Below the pieces are notes generated by a model. The model was not told the origin of the DNA. It saw only the letters and a program-made list of their open reading frames with translations, and made no database searches. Below, piece after piece: positions 25,526 through 37,500 of a stretch of DNA of 64,000 nucleotides; within the stretch, counting starts at the first letter, position 1; each line of letters begins with the position of its first letter. Both the position numbers and the translations under genes were made by a program. The stretch spans positions 58,765,226-58,829,225 of the forward strand of contig OZ024871.1 of assembly GCA_964017185.1 (NCBI GenBank), in the 5' to 3' direction. The DNA is from Rugalucina vietnamica (taxonomy: Eukaryota; Mollusca; Bivalvia; Lucinida; Lucinidae).

Positions 25526-28500
25526 GTGAGTGTTACATTTAAGTGAATGAAAGAAAAGCGTGAGACTGGAGGGATAAAATAGTCTTTGATATAAATGTTT
25601 CCCTAGTTTGACACATGGTGATAATCTTACTGTTGAAATTAATTAGATACCGGTCAACTTTAATTATAGAGCATAAATCACTTTAAGTAGCATAGTAGAG
25701 TAAATTGTTAATTGTTCCAACATAGTAGACTGTACCCATAACAAAGTTGTTACAGAGGACCTGAAAGGAAAAAATAACACTTCACATTTTTTCATGAAGA
25801 GTTTCTCATTGAAATTCTTCTCTTTTCTGTGGATTCAGAAAGAGCAGTTGTGAGTTATTGGCAGAAGAAATGTGCTGGGTAATCTGAGGCTTGCTGAAAG
25901 ATTGTAAGGTTTGGATAATTTAATGGGCAAACATGATCTGTGATGGTTGTTGATGATTGATGTAAAGCATCAGCTCAAACTTTTAACAAGGAATATATAA
26001 CAAGGAAGAATCTCTACATAAAAGCTAGTACTATCCATGCAGAGATGGCTGTTGCTGATCCACTACATACTCAACTTCCTCATCTTCCTGATAAGCTTAC
26101 TTGTTTTGTTTTTCTTTAGTATTCGAAAAGCAGTTCTTGATATGTGACTAAAACAAGTGACTGTGTTAATATCTCCTTTCATAAACAGAATAAATCAGCC
26201 TTCTTTGTTTCAGGCCTAACATTTAAAGAGAAATGGAACACTGACAACATCCTGGCTACAGAGATTTCCATTGAAGATCAGATAGCCAAGGGCCTCAAGT
26301 TGTCCTTTGACACGTCCTTTGCACCACAAACAGGGTAAAATAATTGTGACATCACGGATCTAGCCCAAAATGTCTAGCAAGAAATATATGAACCTCAACG
26401 CGACAAAATGTACCTTCGGACATTCTGACATTACTAGTAGAAAGCAGCAAAAAAGCGGAAAAATGATGTTATATGCTATATAGAAATAAGACTGTATTTG
26501 TGATCTTTGATACTGGGCTACCAAATGAATGAGTTTTAAAACATATTTATTGTCAATATTTTGACTTATGTGCCCTTGTTTTAGCCCATAATACATAGGG
26601 CTGCGTATTGCCACCTAGGAGGCGATACAATACAGTTCGCGATACAGGTACAGCAATACGCAATACGGTTTGCAATCAGTGAACTTTTGTAATTACCCGT
26701 AAATTAGCACTTACAAAAAATAATCCTTAAACGCATCAGTTCACATGATTTTCGCCAGCTGAAACGGCTGCATTATGCAGCTAAGTTTCACCTTTGACAT
26801 TGTTTATTGAGGCGTGTAATATGTCAGTACACAAAATATGCACCCCAAATTTCCCGCACTTTTTGTCCAGTGCCTACTTATGAATATTAATGAGCTGTGC
26901 GCACACAATTGCGCATAAAAACAATTGGCGTCCAAGGTTTTCGGGACCGATTTGGTCGGATTTTCATTATTTTCGGTGTGTATTCCGTACAGTATAGCAC
27001 TCGCTATATCGGAAAAAAAAATAAATCAGCCAATAAAGCATGCTTCTTCGGCGTGTTAATCCCAAGGTCGCGTTAGCTTGTCTGGTTTCCAGCTCCTCGT
27101 GATTTTACAGTGCACCGTTCAGCTGAGTAGGAATGCATACAGTTGGATTTTCCGACATATATTTATTATTAGAATGGCTTCCTAGAAACATTGCGTAAAT
27201 AATAGGACAATTATAGACGCAATTCTGCTCAAAACATGTCAGTTTTCTTAAAAAAAAGGAGAGTTTTCTTCATAAATCTTTTCTAAGGAGGTTCGCGAAC
27301 CTTGTGTAAAAGCAGGTGGCGATACGATACGCTGGTTTGTCAGCCGTCGTACAGCAAATACTCGAGTGTTCGATATATCGCTGCAGCCCTAATAATACAT
27401 ACACTTTTCCTATATGTATCGTTAAACGGTAACCATAGCAACCGTATCATCATAAAAATAAACAAAATAAGTACGACAGATTGCCTGTAAGGTTGGTATG
27501 CTTCTATCTAATACTGCTCTCCCATATACCGAATTTCCCTTGCGAATGCCCTTCCGAATGCAATTTTGAGCAAATTCGCATTAATCGCTAGAAATTCGGA
27601 AGCATTTGGTGGCATTTGTAAGCATTCGGTGAAAATTTCGAGTCGTTGCGAAAATTAGGAACATGCTCCTAAAATTCGCAAGGAAATCATATTCTTAACA
27701 TATTCGTAAAGAATTCGTAAACAATTCGGATTGATTGCAAGACATTTGTAACACTCGCAAGCCATTTGCAAGGATTCGGTAGCATTAAATTCTATTGAGT
27801 TTTGATGTCCGTAAAGAATCGCTAGTGAATCGCAACATTTTCATATTCAAGACTCAGTTTTTAGCATAATTTATTTATTCTGGCCCTATCCTTCAAGTAA
27901 AGGCCATAATGTATGGTGTTTAGCCTTAAGCTATCCATCAATGCATGATAGACAAACTAAAGTCCCGTGAAAGTTTTGTTTGCCCAGTAAAATTGTCTAT
28001 TTATTGTGTACATCGCAATTCGAGAGAAACAACAAAGTGGTGTGTGTGTTTCAAGAGAAGACTTGGATCAGTAATGACATATTTTTTTCCATGCCCCTTG
28101 GCATTGTAGGTGATTTCATATTACATTGATATTTTTGGCTACAATGTTTGCGAATGAGTAAAAAATGAAAATAATTCGGCAAGCATTCGCTACACATTCG
28201 CTTCATTTGTAAGGTGTTTGCAAGGCGTTCGTATTATTTGTAACGGCATTTGTAAGCGTTCGGAACATTCGTAAGGGGTTTTCAAGAATTCGGTAGTGTG
28301 GATGGCAATCAATCGCAACATTCTTAGACATTTGTAAGGATCCGCAAGCATTCTTAACGCTTTCGCAAAGACATCGGTTTTGTACAAGCCCCGCCCCGCC
28401 CATTCGCATCATATTCGGTAATTTCAGCGCGAATTTGAAATTTTAGCATTCGCAAGGGATATTCGGTATATGGGAGAGCAGCATAAGCAATAGGTTCTGA

Positions 28501-31500
28501 CCAGTGGTTAAACAGTTGTAAGCAAATACATCGAGTTTTGTAAGCTCTACTAACATGCAGAAATGCATTACGTAACTTTGACGTCATTTTTCAGGACATT
28601 GACATCTTCAGGGTTCATATAGTAAATTTGTCATAACTCACAAAATAAATGAAATAATTTGGTCAAATAAAGAGTAACAGACTCTAGAAACACCACACAT
28701 GCAGCGTAACTTTGTTTTTCTAATGCTCAAATAATTGCCCGAAGGTACATTTTCTCACGTTGTGGTCCATATATATAAAGGATCTTACACGAGTGGTCAT
28801 TTCATATGAAATTTGTTAAACGAGTTTGGCAAGTTTAATAAATTTCATATGAAATGATCACGAGTGTAAGATTCATTTTATCATATGACATCTTAAATAC
28901 GATTTTATCGCCTTTAAAGTGGACATATTTCCAATGAAAATTAACATTGACGTCATATGATAAATATATATATTCTTGAAAATCTGTAAGAAAACAGTGA
29001 AACCAGTAGAATAAAGTGAAAATTACAAGTTAATATGGCAATATTGGAATTTTCTGATTAGACGTCGCTGTTTTCCAGTGGATAACGTCATGTAATAAAA
29101 AGTGTTATGACCACACATGTATTAACACTTTTGCGGGAATACGTAACGTCATTGATGACGTCCGTAGCAACAGTGTAAATTTTCATTGAAAATAGGTCCA
29201 CTTTGAAGGCGATAAAATCACAATTTAAAGGTCATATGATAAAACGAATCTTACACTCATGGTCATTTCATATGAAATTTATTAAACTCTCCAAAGGGTT
29301 GTTTAATATATTTCATATGAAATGACCACTTGTGTAAGATCCTCTATGTATGTAGACGAGCGTGCTTGCACAACGCGGGATCAGATCAATATCATCAACA
29401 CAGTAATTTTCTTTCTATGTTTCGGGATTACTCCCTTCATCAGCTTGAAATAACAGGAAATGACAGCAAAGACGCCAAAATTTGGTGAAATTAGTAGGAA
29501 GTGATGTAAAAACGCCAAAATGACGACGTTATTGGAAAACACCAAAATGACGTTGACGTTATGGAACAAAGTAAATGCTAAAATTTCTAAAGTACATTGA
29601 TACCATAACTGGATCTAAAACATTTAGGAAACAAGGAACAGCATGATACAGGAAATTGTATAAACAAACTGAATTGGTCGTGCCGTGCCTGGTAATCAAA
29701 CCATGGACCTGCATTCCAGGCAGATATGCTAACCATCGTACCACCACGGTCTTCCGATTCTGTAATCCAATTTTAGCATCTATAAACCTTTGGCGTCATT
29801 TACGCTATTTAGCTGCCTATTTATTTATCGCCATAGTGATCCTATCATTTTCGGTTCTTTTTATTACCTAGGGACGGCTGCCATTTTTAGCACAGGTGCT
29901 ATAGGATAGGCAGGCGTCCGTTTGTCAGTGTTCGTCATCCATCAGCGTTCATCCACAATTTCAAAGAAGAATATCTCTGAAGCTTATGGGCCAATCTGGA
30001 TCAAATTTTATGTGAACCATCACTGGGTAGTGGCATTGACTGCAATAGGTTTTTGAGCAGATTGTATAAAAATTGTGCAAATATCTCCCATAGACTTACA
30101 ATGGGAAAAACATAAAAAAAAATCTCTGAAACCACAAGGCTTCAATATTTTGTTTGTAGCAATGTTTGGTAGTCCCCTTCATAAATCATGCCAACCATAC
30201 CCCTGGGGTCCAAATTGACCACACCCCAGGGGCATCAATATCTGCCATAGGCTTATAATGGGAAAAAATCTGCTCTAAAACCACAAAAGCTAGAGCTTGT
30301 GTATTTAGCATGGAACAATGTTTAGTGGCCCCGCCATGGGGGGTCATTAGCTCCCATATACTTACAATGGGAAAAGCATACAAAAGTGTTCTTCTCAGAA
30401 ACCATGAGTCCCAGAGCTTTTATATTTTGTGTGTAGCAGTGTTCAATAATCCTCTTTATAAATCCTGCCACTTGTGCTCCTGGGGTCCATACAGGCCACA
30501 CCCCAGTGCAGGGGTCATTAGCTCCTCTACAAGTAAAGCTGTCCAGATCAGGTGAGCGTCACAGGACCATTGGTCCTCTGGTCTCCTTACGATGGCTTAT
30601 TTAAAAGGTAAAATCTGTTCCAGATTTCAGAGTGGAAAGCTGAAGACCTTGTTTAAAGTACCATTCAGGGGAAGTAATCTTAGCATGTTTATACTTGTGA
30701 TTGTGTCCCTTTGTTCCAGTAAGAAGAGTGGCAAGATAAAGACAGCATATAAGATGGATTATCTCAATCTGAACTGTGATGTTGACTTTGACTTTGCTGG
30801 ACCAACTGTACATGGGGCAGCAGTTCTAGGGTAGGTACGATGGCACACTTGTAGAGTCCTCTTTAAATGAGCAATTATATAAACCAGGAACGAGTTAAAG
30901 ACCATTTATGTGTAGGTCATAGGGATAGGCTTGTTATACATGTATTAGGTGTCATTCATGATGTTCGTCATTTCCTGATGAAACCATTGAGAAATTACGT
31001 GACCGAAAGCCACGCCTGTGGGTGAAGGGATGTAATTGTCAGCCAGTGACTCATGTTGGCATAACGTCAATCGTGATTACCGTGGCATTAAGCGCAATAA
31101 ATTGGCATTTTGGCTGTTCCAAAACTCAGCTAATACTGGTTTAATGTCAGATATCCTTAAAATTAGCAATAGTTTTGGGAAATTAAAGACTGATATTTGA
31201 TTGATAATTGATTGATAATATAAAAATTAATGTAAGTATAAATATTGAAATTCAGATTTTTAGCATTCACTGGATTATGAAAAACATTTGCAGTTTTATT
31301 GTCTCTGAGAAGCCATATTAAAACAGCCAATGAAAACTAAAAATCTGAATTTAAATCCTTAACTAAAACTTGTCTATGAAATAAAGCTAACTTAGCTTTT
31401 AAACAATCCATTCCAATTGTTAAACTATTTATTTGGTAAACTAGAAATGCATGATAGTGGTGTCCGGAAAGCAAAAAGCTACAGTAACATATTTATTTAG

Positions 31501-34229
31501 CTCACTGAGCTGAAGGCTCACAAGGTGAGCTTATAGGATGGCCATGCACTGGCGTCCATCTGTCCGTCCGTCGTCCACAATTTCAAACATCTTTTCTGAA
31601 ACCGCCTGGCCGATCAAGTTTAAATTTTATGTGAGTGCCACTGAAATTTTGTTTGTGATATCTTGGTCACATGACCAAGATGGCTGCCACGTCCATATAT
31701 GGTAAAAACCCTTCAAACATTTTCTCCAGAACCGGCAGGCCAATCTCCACGAAACTTGGTATGTAGCATTGGGGACACCAGCCCATCATAGTTTGATAAA
31801 ATCATGACCCTGGGATGACCTTGACTTAATTTACGGCAAGGTCAGTTTTGATCGTGATATCTTGGTCACATGACCAAGATGGCCGCCATGCCCATATGTG
31901 GTAAAAAGCCATCAAAAATCTTCAGAACCGGTGGGCCAATTTCCATGAAGCTCGGTATGTAGCTTTGAGGACTCCAGCCCACCATAGTTTGATAAAATGA
32001 TGACCCTGGGATGACTTTGACCTATTTTACAGCAAGGTCAATTATGCTTTTACATGGGAAAAGGTGAAAACAATGGCTATTTTGGAGCCTGAGACTTGAT
32101 TTGTTGCAGCCTGAGACTTGAAAGTTGCTAGATGCCGACAACTAATGGACCCAAGGTCATTGAAATATCAAAATTAAGACTGGTTTTATCAGAAATCACT
32201 GGGCCTATGAAAGTGAAATTTTGTGTGGAGCCTCCATGCTTAGGAGCAACAAAATTTTGTGTGCAAAATATGGGTCGAATGCTCAACATGGCAACCATGC
32301 TCATAAATGATCAAAAATGCTAAAAAAAAACTGTCTTTCCTAGAACCGGTGGGCGTGTTTTCTTGAAGCTTGTTATGTAGCATCAGGGACCTTAGCTCAT
32401 CATAATTTATACAAATGATGACCCAAGGATGACCTTGGCCTATTTTATGGTAAGGTAAGGTAAATTTTGGAAACTGGCTTTTACTTGGGAAAGCAGTTTT
32501 GGAAACCGCCGGAGACCTGAAACTTGTCAGATGCAGACAATTATATAATGAAGTCAATAAAGGTATGAGATTATTCAAGGTCATTTCATGATGACTAAAT
32601 GCTCCAAGATCAGGCTTCAGGTGAGCATTCTCAGGACCTCTGGTTGAAATTTCAGCTACAATGGTTATCTTGCTGGCTACCAGATGTCATTTGATACCTC
32701 AAAGTCTAAGCTGACCAAATCAAATTTTGCCCTTGGGTATTCACAAGGAGACTTCACTCTACATGCAAATGTGTAAGTTGTTGGATAACTTGTACATATA
32801 TTTGTATTTATTTATCAGAGTGAGAAACCCTGAAGATATGCCAGTATGACGCATGAGTGCTCATTGTGTCTCAAGACAGTAGAGACACAATTTTCAAATG
32901 TCATGAGTAAAAAAAAAAAAAAGAAAAAAAAGTTAAAAAAAAAAAAAGTTAAAAATACAAAGGCAATACACTTCTTTCTATGTGATTTTAAATCATGTTC
33001 TGTTGTTGCTGTGTAGCACCCTTTATGTTGTTTGATACATTTGTGTAAAAAATTGAGTTTTTTTTTACTTACAAATGTATGCATTATTTAAGTTCTTACA
33101 TGGACCAAACATTTAATTCTGGCAAAAATGGAGAGAAGTTATTTTGTTTGATTTGAGGTTTAGCGTCCCAGTAAACAGCAATGGACATGTCGGGACATTT
33201 CCTCCTCTTTATGGAACTTCTACCCAACATTAGGATGTCATGACACTCAAAATGTGCTTGAACATGTAACCACCCAAGTAAACAACTAATGTTTATATGT
33301 ATGGATGGTTTGACTTGAACCACTTTTCCTGAACAGGCTCAGGCCTTCTGAGCGCTTAACCAGTAATCAGATGGCCAGTCAGTAATTGATAAGCTTTGCC
33401 TGGAGGTACAAGCAGCCCATCTTTTTCTCTTGAGCCCCAATGAGCAGGGGCCCATATTCCCACAACAGTGATGTCAATACAGTTAACTTACCTGTATTAT
33501 GTTTATAGTTAAGAGTAACTACTATTTTACTATTGTAGGAATGATGCATCAGAGTTTGCTGGTTCTGTTCACCAGAAGGTTAATCGTGATTTAGAGACTG
33601 CTGTGAGCTTATCCTGGACAGCTGGTAGCAATGTTACAAGATTTGCTCTCGGTTCAAAATATATCATAGACAAAGATTCCTCAATAAACGTGAGTTTTGA
33701 CATCACCACAACATAGTCAATTTTCATATCATTGGCATGTTTCCGCTGTTGTACATAGTATTTCTCAAGAAATGTTGTAGTTATAATTTGATGCTCTAGA
33801 CTATTGCTTCCAATGGGTTGTTAGAAAGTGTCAAATGAGCAGCTTCAATAGAAAGCATGTCTTCAGGCTTTCAACCAGATCAAGTTGGGGCACAGAAAAT
33901 GGCTTGAGCTTAAAAAAACATACTATTAACAAATTAAGACCATAATTAAGAAAATAAAGGTGCTTATCAGTTACTGAGCTGCTGATTTGTGCATTTGAAA
34001 GATTTTTTCCCATGATGCAGCTCAAATATCCCTTAATGTGTGTAAAAATAATCACTTTGCAGCCCATTTGACAAAAGTGTATACTGTCTGGCTGTCTAGG
34101 CTGATTTGTATGATGATAATTAAAATAGATTAGTTGGTTTGGTCTTGCTTTCACCTGTCTTTGTTCTTCAGGCAAAAGTAAATAACTCCGGTCAAATAGG
34201 AATGGGATATACACAGCAAATTAGGAATG
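25391..34229 (+). CDS. VDAC: Voltage-dependent anion channel (mitochondrial porin), six exons, partial
   Basis: VDAC forms the 19-strand beta-barrel pore of the mitochondrial outer membrane that passes ATP, ADP and other metabolites. Joined in phase, six exons (25,391-25,525; 26,214-26,334; 30,720-30,830; 32,656-32,772; 33,539-33,689; 34,172-34,229) give about 231 residues that follow animal VDACs without a gap. Recognisable stretches are [23 protein letters not shown] (the conserved GLK region), [26 protein letters not shown] and [15 protein letters not shown]. All junctions are GT/AG and all frames stay open. Full VDACs have about 280 residues. The N-terminal helix exon and the C-terminal strand exon (VDGK...GGHK region) were not found, so the gene probably extends beyond the window or its ends lie unseen among repeats. 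Identity is very secure; completeness is not. Confidence 0.93.
26214..26334 (+). CDS. VDAC: VDAC exon b (EKWNTDN and GLK region)
   Basis: Acceptor TTCTTTGTTTCAG, donor GG|GTAAAA. The 121 nt encode [20 protein letters not shown], then [21 protein letters not shown]. The GLK motif is conserved in VDACs and has been linked to nucleotide binding. Phases agree with exon a (one base carried in) and exon c (two carried out). Confidence 0.94.
26596..27391. mobile_element. hAT-like non-autonomous transposon with 8-bp target duplication
   Basis: Begins TAGGGCTGCG and ends CGCTGCAGCCCTA. ATAATACA is duplicated exactly at 26,588-26,595 and 27,392-27,399. TAGGG tips and an 8-bp duplication are the hAT signature. 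The 796-bp body has no transposase frame. GCGATAC/CAATACG motifs cluster near both ends (26,625-26,670 and 27,318-27,335), plausible transposase-binding repeats. Confidence 0.85.
27514..28481. mobile_element. Foldback/MITE-like element packed with ATTCG-type motifs
   Basis: The left end CTGCTCTCCCATATACCGAA and the right end (reverse complement) are identical for the first 21 bases and continue with TCCCTTGCGAATGC after one mismatch, giving inverted repeats of about 37 bp. The 968-bp body contains dozens of degenerate copies of ATTCGNAAG / GCAAGCATTCG / ATTTGTAAG in both orientations. No coding potential. Target duplication not clear. Confidence 0.75.
28780..29342. mobile_element. Foldback element with a hairpin at each end
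   Basis: GGATCTTACACGAGTGGTCA at the left is mirrored by TGACCACTTGTGTAAGATCC at the right. Each end holds its own hairpin, TTTCATATGAAATTT...AAATTTCATATGAAA. Further inside, GGTCCACTTTGAAGGCGATAAAATC (right) mirrors GATTTTATCGCCTTTAAAG (left). Arms extend roughly 200 bp. Non-coding, intron-resident. Confidence 0.75.
29676..29751 (-). repeat. Degenerate tRNA-like (SINE head) sequence
   Basis: Read on the minus strand: GTGGTACGATGGTTAGCATA, TCTGCCTGGAATGCAGG and GGTTTGATTACCAGG. These resemble a tRNA A-box region, anticodon arm and B-box/T-arm. The B box departs from GGTTCGANTCC, and the acceptor stem cannot be closed, so this is a SINE-derived or tRNA pseudogene fragment rather than a working tRNA. 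Confidence 0.4.
29889..30582 (+). mobile_element. HINE-like element, family 1, short, in VDAC intron 2
   Basis: The 5' end is decayed (AGCACAGGTGCTATAGGATAGG lacks most of the hairpin). A CGTCC-like minisatellite remnant (29,910-29,950) and about three type-B/C hybrid units follow. The 3' end is intact: TCAGGTGAGCGTCAC, AGGACCATTGGTCCT, CTGG. It lies 137 bp upstream of VDAC exon c. Confidence 0.75.
30720..30830 (+). CDS. VDAC: VDAC exon c
   Basis: Acceptor CCCTTTGTTCCAG, donor GG|GTAGGT. The 111 nt encode [19 protein letters not shown], then [18 protein letters not shown], which aligns with the KKSGKIKSSYKRE...[11 protein letters not shown] segment of vertebrate VDACs. Phase in and out agrees with exons b and d. 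Confidence 0.94.
31499..32644 (+). mobile_element. HINE-like element, family 1, core type D, abutting a VDAC splice site
   Basis: Starts AGCTCACTGAGCTGAAGG with subterminal inverted copy and GTCCGTCCGTCG minisatellite. Two to three type-D units carry GGTCACATGACCAAGATGG (31,666 and 31,864) with CATATATGG boxes, the first preceded by T. It ends TTCAGGTGAGCATTCTC-AGGACC-TCTGG; the right half of the terminal palindrome is lost. The end at 32,644 leaves 11 bp to the first base of VDAC exon d. Confidence 0.8.
32656..32772 (+). CDS. VDAC: VDAC exon d
   Basis: Acceptor TTGAAATTTCAG, donor GT|GTAAGT. The 117 nt encode [20 protein letters not shown], then [18 protein letters not shown], matching the WLAGYQMTFD region. 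The sequence upstream of its AG is poor in pyrimidines because a repeat lies directly against it. Confidence 0.94.
33143..33460 (+). repeat. Dispersed ~320-bp repeat, copy 2 (VDAC intron)
   Basis: Homologous to 5279-5600. It begins TTTGATTTGAGGTTTAGCGTCCC and shares GATGGTTTGACTTGAACCAC and ATAAGCTTTGCCTGGAGG. It sits between VDAC exons d and e, ending about 80 bp before exon e. An A/T-rich stretch at 32,909-32,955 precedes it. Confidence 0.6.
33539..33689 (+). CDS. VDAC: VDAC exon e
   Basis: Acceptor TACTATTGTAG, donor AAC|GTGAGT. The 151 nt encode [20 protein letters not shown], then [21 protein letters not shown] and IIDKDSSIN. This corresponds to the late strands containing the conserved SWTAG/T...TRF pattern of VDACs. 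Confidence 0.94.
34172..34229 (+). CDS. VDAC: VDAC exon f (last exon detected)
   Basis: Acceptor TGTCTTTGTTCTTCAG, donor AATG|GTAAGT. The 58 nt encode [19 protein letters not shown]. One base is carried to a further exon that should encode the last two strands (LVDGK...GGHKxGLxLE in the family) and the stop. That exon was not found between here and the window end. Confidence 0.93.
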
Positions 34230-34568
34230 GTAAGTTATTATTGTAGGTAAATTTCCCACTTGCACTGATTCAAATTTTTGTAAGTTAATCACATTGAGGC
34301 ATCAAGTGGAAGAATGACAGCTTCTGTAGCTCACTTCAAACGTGACAAATGGTGAGTTTGGGGACCTTAACAGTGCATGAGATTAAATCACGAGTTGGGT
34401 AAAGACATTTAGTGAATGACTGCCTGTTTACTTGCACATACTAGTGACAGATATATACTGTTAATCAAGCATCGATTAAGGATTGAAATAAAACTTTCGA
34501 GTTGTATGGAGTGATCATTACTTTTTTAGTCACTAGATACCTCAAATTGTCACTTCAATTCTTATATT

Positions 34569-37500
34569 TATACCCCCGGCATTTATGCCGACGAGGTATA
34601 TAGTTTTCGTCTTTCTGTTCGTATGTTCGTTCGTTAGTTCATTAGTTACATTTTGCGTCAAAGTTTTGGTTAAAGTTTCTCTAGTGGTCTATATCTCATA
34701 CACCAATGGTCAGAAATCATTTGTATTTGCACCATAGGTACCCTGTAGGGTTTGCTTTGTTTCCTTTACTTCGGGCCCCATGGTCCATGCCCAGGGGTGG
34801 GGCTAGAGTTCAAAATGTTGGTCACCTTTAATTTGCATCAAAGTTTTGGTTAAAGTTTCTCTAGTGGTCTATATCTCATGCACCAATGGTCAGAAGTCAT
34901 TTGTGTTTTGCACCAAAGGTACCCTATAGGGTTTGCTTTGTTTCCATTATTTCGGGCCCCAGGGTCCATGCCCGGGGGTGGGGGGAGAGTTCAAAATCTA
35001 GGTCACCGTTAATTTGCGTCAAAGTTTTGGTTAAAGTTTCTCTAGTTTCTTCTCTTAGTTCATATATTAACAAATACTTATAGGAATGTATTCCTATTTG
35101 GATCATAGATACCCTTTTGGGTTGAATTAAATTCACCAAACTCTAGGGGTGGGGCTGGAGGTCAAGATCTACGACACATTTATAAAATACAATAGTTACC
35201 AAGATTAATATTCTGTAGGTCTATATCATGACAACCATGTGTCAGAGAGCATTCATGCTTACAACATATGTACCACCTAAGGGCTAGACACAGTGACCCT
35301 GCATGGGGGTGGGATGGACCCAAGGGTCCATGCATGGGGAGGGGGTGGGACTTGAGGTCAAGGTTTTTTTTAGCTCACCTGAGCCATTAGGCTCACAAGG
35401 TGAGCTTATAGGATGGCCATGATCCGGCGTCCGTCCGTCCACAATTTCAAAGATCTTCTCCTCTGAAACCGCTTGGCCAATCAAAGCCAAATTTTATATG
35501 AAGCATCAATAGGAAGGGGGAATCAATGTGTATATAAGAAATCCAGGTCACATGACCAAGATGGCCGCCATGCCCATATATGGTAAAAACCCTTCAAAAA
35601 TCTTCTTCTCCAGAACCGGTGGACCGATTTCAACAAAACTTGGCGTGAAGCATCAATGGCTCAAGCACTAGAATGTATATATAAATCATGACCCTGTGAT
35701 GACCTTGACCTATTTTACAGCAAGGTCAACATAGGTCGCCAATGCATTTGAATGGGGAAAACTTTTAAAATGTCATTTAAAGTTAAAGTCTTGCAGGAAA
35801 GGGGCAGTAGGACTGAATATTAATGATTCTGAAAAAAATTGGACCCCAGGGGCTCATATGCCCCCACCCTGGGGCAATATACATGTATATTACCATAATA
35901 TTCAAACATCATGGAAATGGGCAGTAGGACTGAATATTAATGATTCTGAAAAAAATTGGACAGGGGCTCATGTGCCCCCACCCCGGGGCAATATACATGT
36001 ATATCTCCATAATATTCAAACATCATCTCCTCTGAAACCGCTTGGCCAATCAAAGCCAAATTTAATGTGAAGCATCAATAGGAAGGGGTAACAAATATAT
36101 AATTAAAAAATTCAGGTCACATGACCAAGATGGCCGCAGTGCCCATATATGGTAAAAACCATTCAAAAATCTTCTTCTCCAGAACCGATGGATCGATTTC
36201 AAAGAAACTTGGCATGAAGCATTGATGGCTCAAGTACTACAATGTATATATAAATCATGACCCTATGATGACCTTGACCTTTTTTACGGCAAGGTCAACA
36301 TAGGTTGCCAATGCATTTGAATAGGGAAAACTTTTAAAATGTCATTTAAAGTTTAAGTCTTGCAGGAAAGGGGCAGTAGGCCTGAATATTAATGATTCTG
36401 AAAAAAATTGGACCCCAGGAGCTCATATGCCCCCACCCTGGGGCAATATACATGTATATTACCATAATATTCAAACATCTTCTCCACTGAAACTGCTTGG
36501 CGAATCAAAGCCAAATTTTATGTGAAGCATGTATGGAATGGGGGAATTAATGTATATATAAATTATCTAGTTCACATGACCAAGATGGCTGCCATGCCCA
36601 TATATGGTAAAACCCCTTCAAAAATCTTCTTCTCCGAATCTGGTGGACAGATTTCAAAGAAACTTGGCATGAAGCACCAATGGCTGAAGTACTACAATGT
36701 GTATATAAATCCTTGACCTATTTTACGACAAGGTTAACATAGGTCGCCAATGCATTGGAATGGGGAAAACTTTTAAAAAGTATTTGAGGTGAAAATCTTG
36801 CAGGAAATGGGTAGTAGGACTAAATATTAATGATTCTGAAAAAAAAATTGGACCTAAGGGCTCTTATGCCCACACCCCGGGGCAATATACATGTATATTA
36901 CCATAATATTCAAACATCTTCTCCTCTGAAACCACTTAACCAATTGAAGCCAAATTTTATGTGAGGCATCTATAGGATGAGGGAACCAATGTGTATATTA
37001 ATAATCTAGGTCACATGACCAAGATGGAGGCCATGCCCATATATGGTAAAAACACTTCAAATATCTTCTCCTCTGAAACCAAAAGATTGATTTCAATGAA
37101 ACTTGGCGTGAAGCATCCATGGCTAAAGTACTACAATGTATCTATAAATCATGACCCTGTGCTGAATTTGACCAAGTTTATGGCAAGGTCAACATGGGTT
37201 GCCCATGCACTTGAATGGGAAAATCTGTTAAAATGTCATTTGAAGTGAAAAGCCAGCAAGAAATTGGCAAATGGACAGAATATTGATTATTCTGAAAAAA
37301 GAAAACGGCCCAAGGGCTTCATCTGCCCCTGCACTCAGGGGTTAAATACCGTAATTTTCAAACATGTTTATTGGTATATGCAGCAGACTCAGGTGAGCGT
37401 TTACAGGACCATTGGTCCTCTGTTTTTTTTTTTTAAGAATGACACTATTTTCATTACAATCTAGGACTGAGGACCTGACCCACAATGTCCGTGGATTATG

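Larger units (their letters stand above)
26335..30719 (+). other. VDAC intron 2, 4.4 kb, rich in mobile elements
   Basis: This intron contains a hAT-like element, a foldback element of ATTCG motifs, a second foldback element, a degenerate tRNA-like sequence and a HINE-like element, all listed separately. The other introns in the detected part are 0.48-1.83 kb. No alternative exon was recognised. Confidence 0.8.

Noticed and set aside
29676..29751. Functional tRNA on the minus strand
   Set aside because: The B box departs from consensus (GGTTTGATTAC) and the acceptor stem cannot be closed; kept only as a degenerate tRNA-like repeat.
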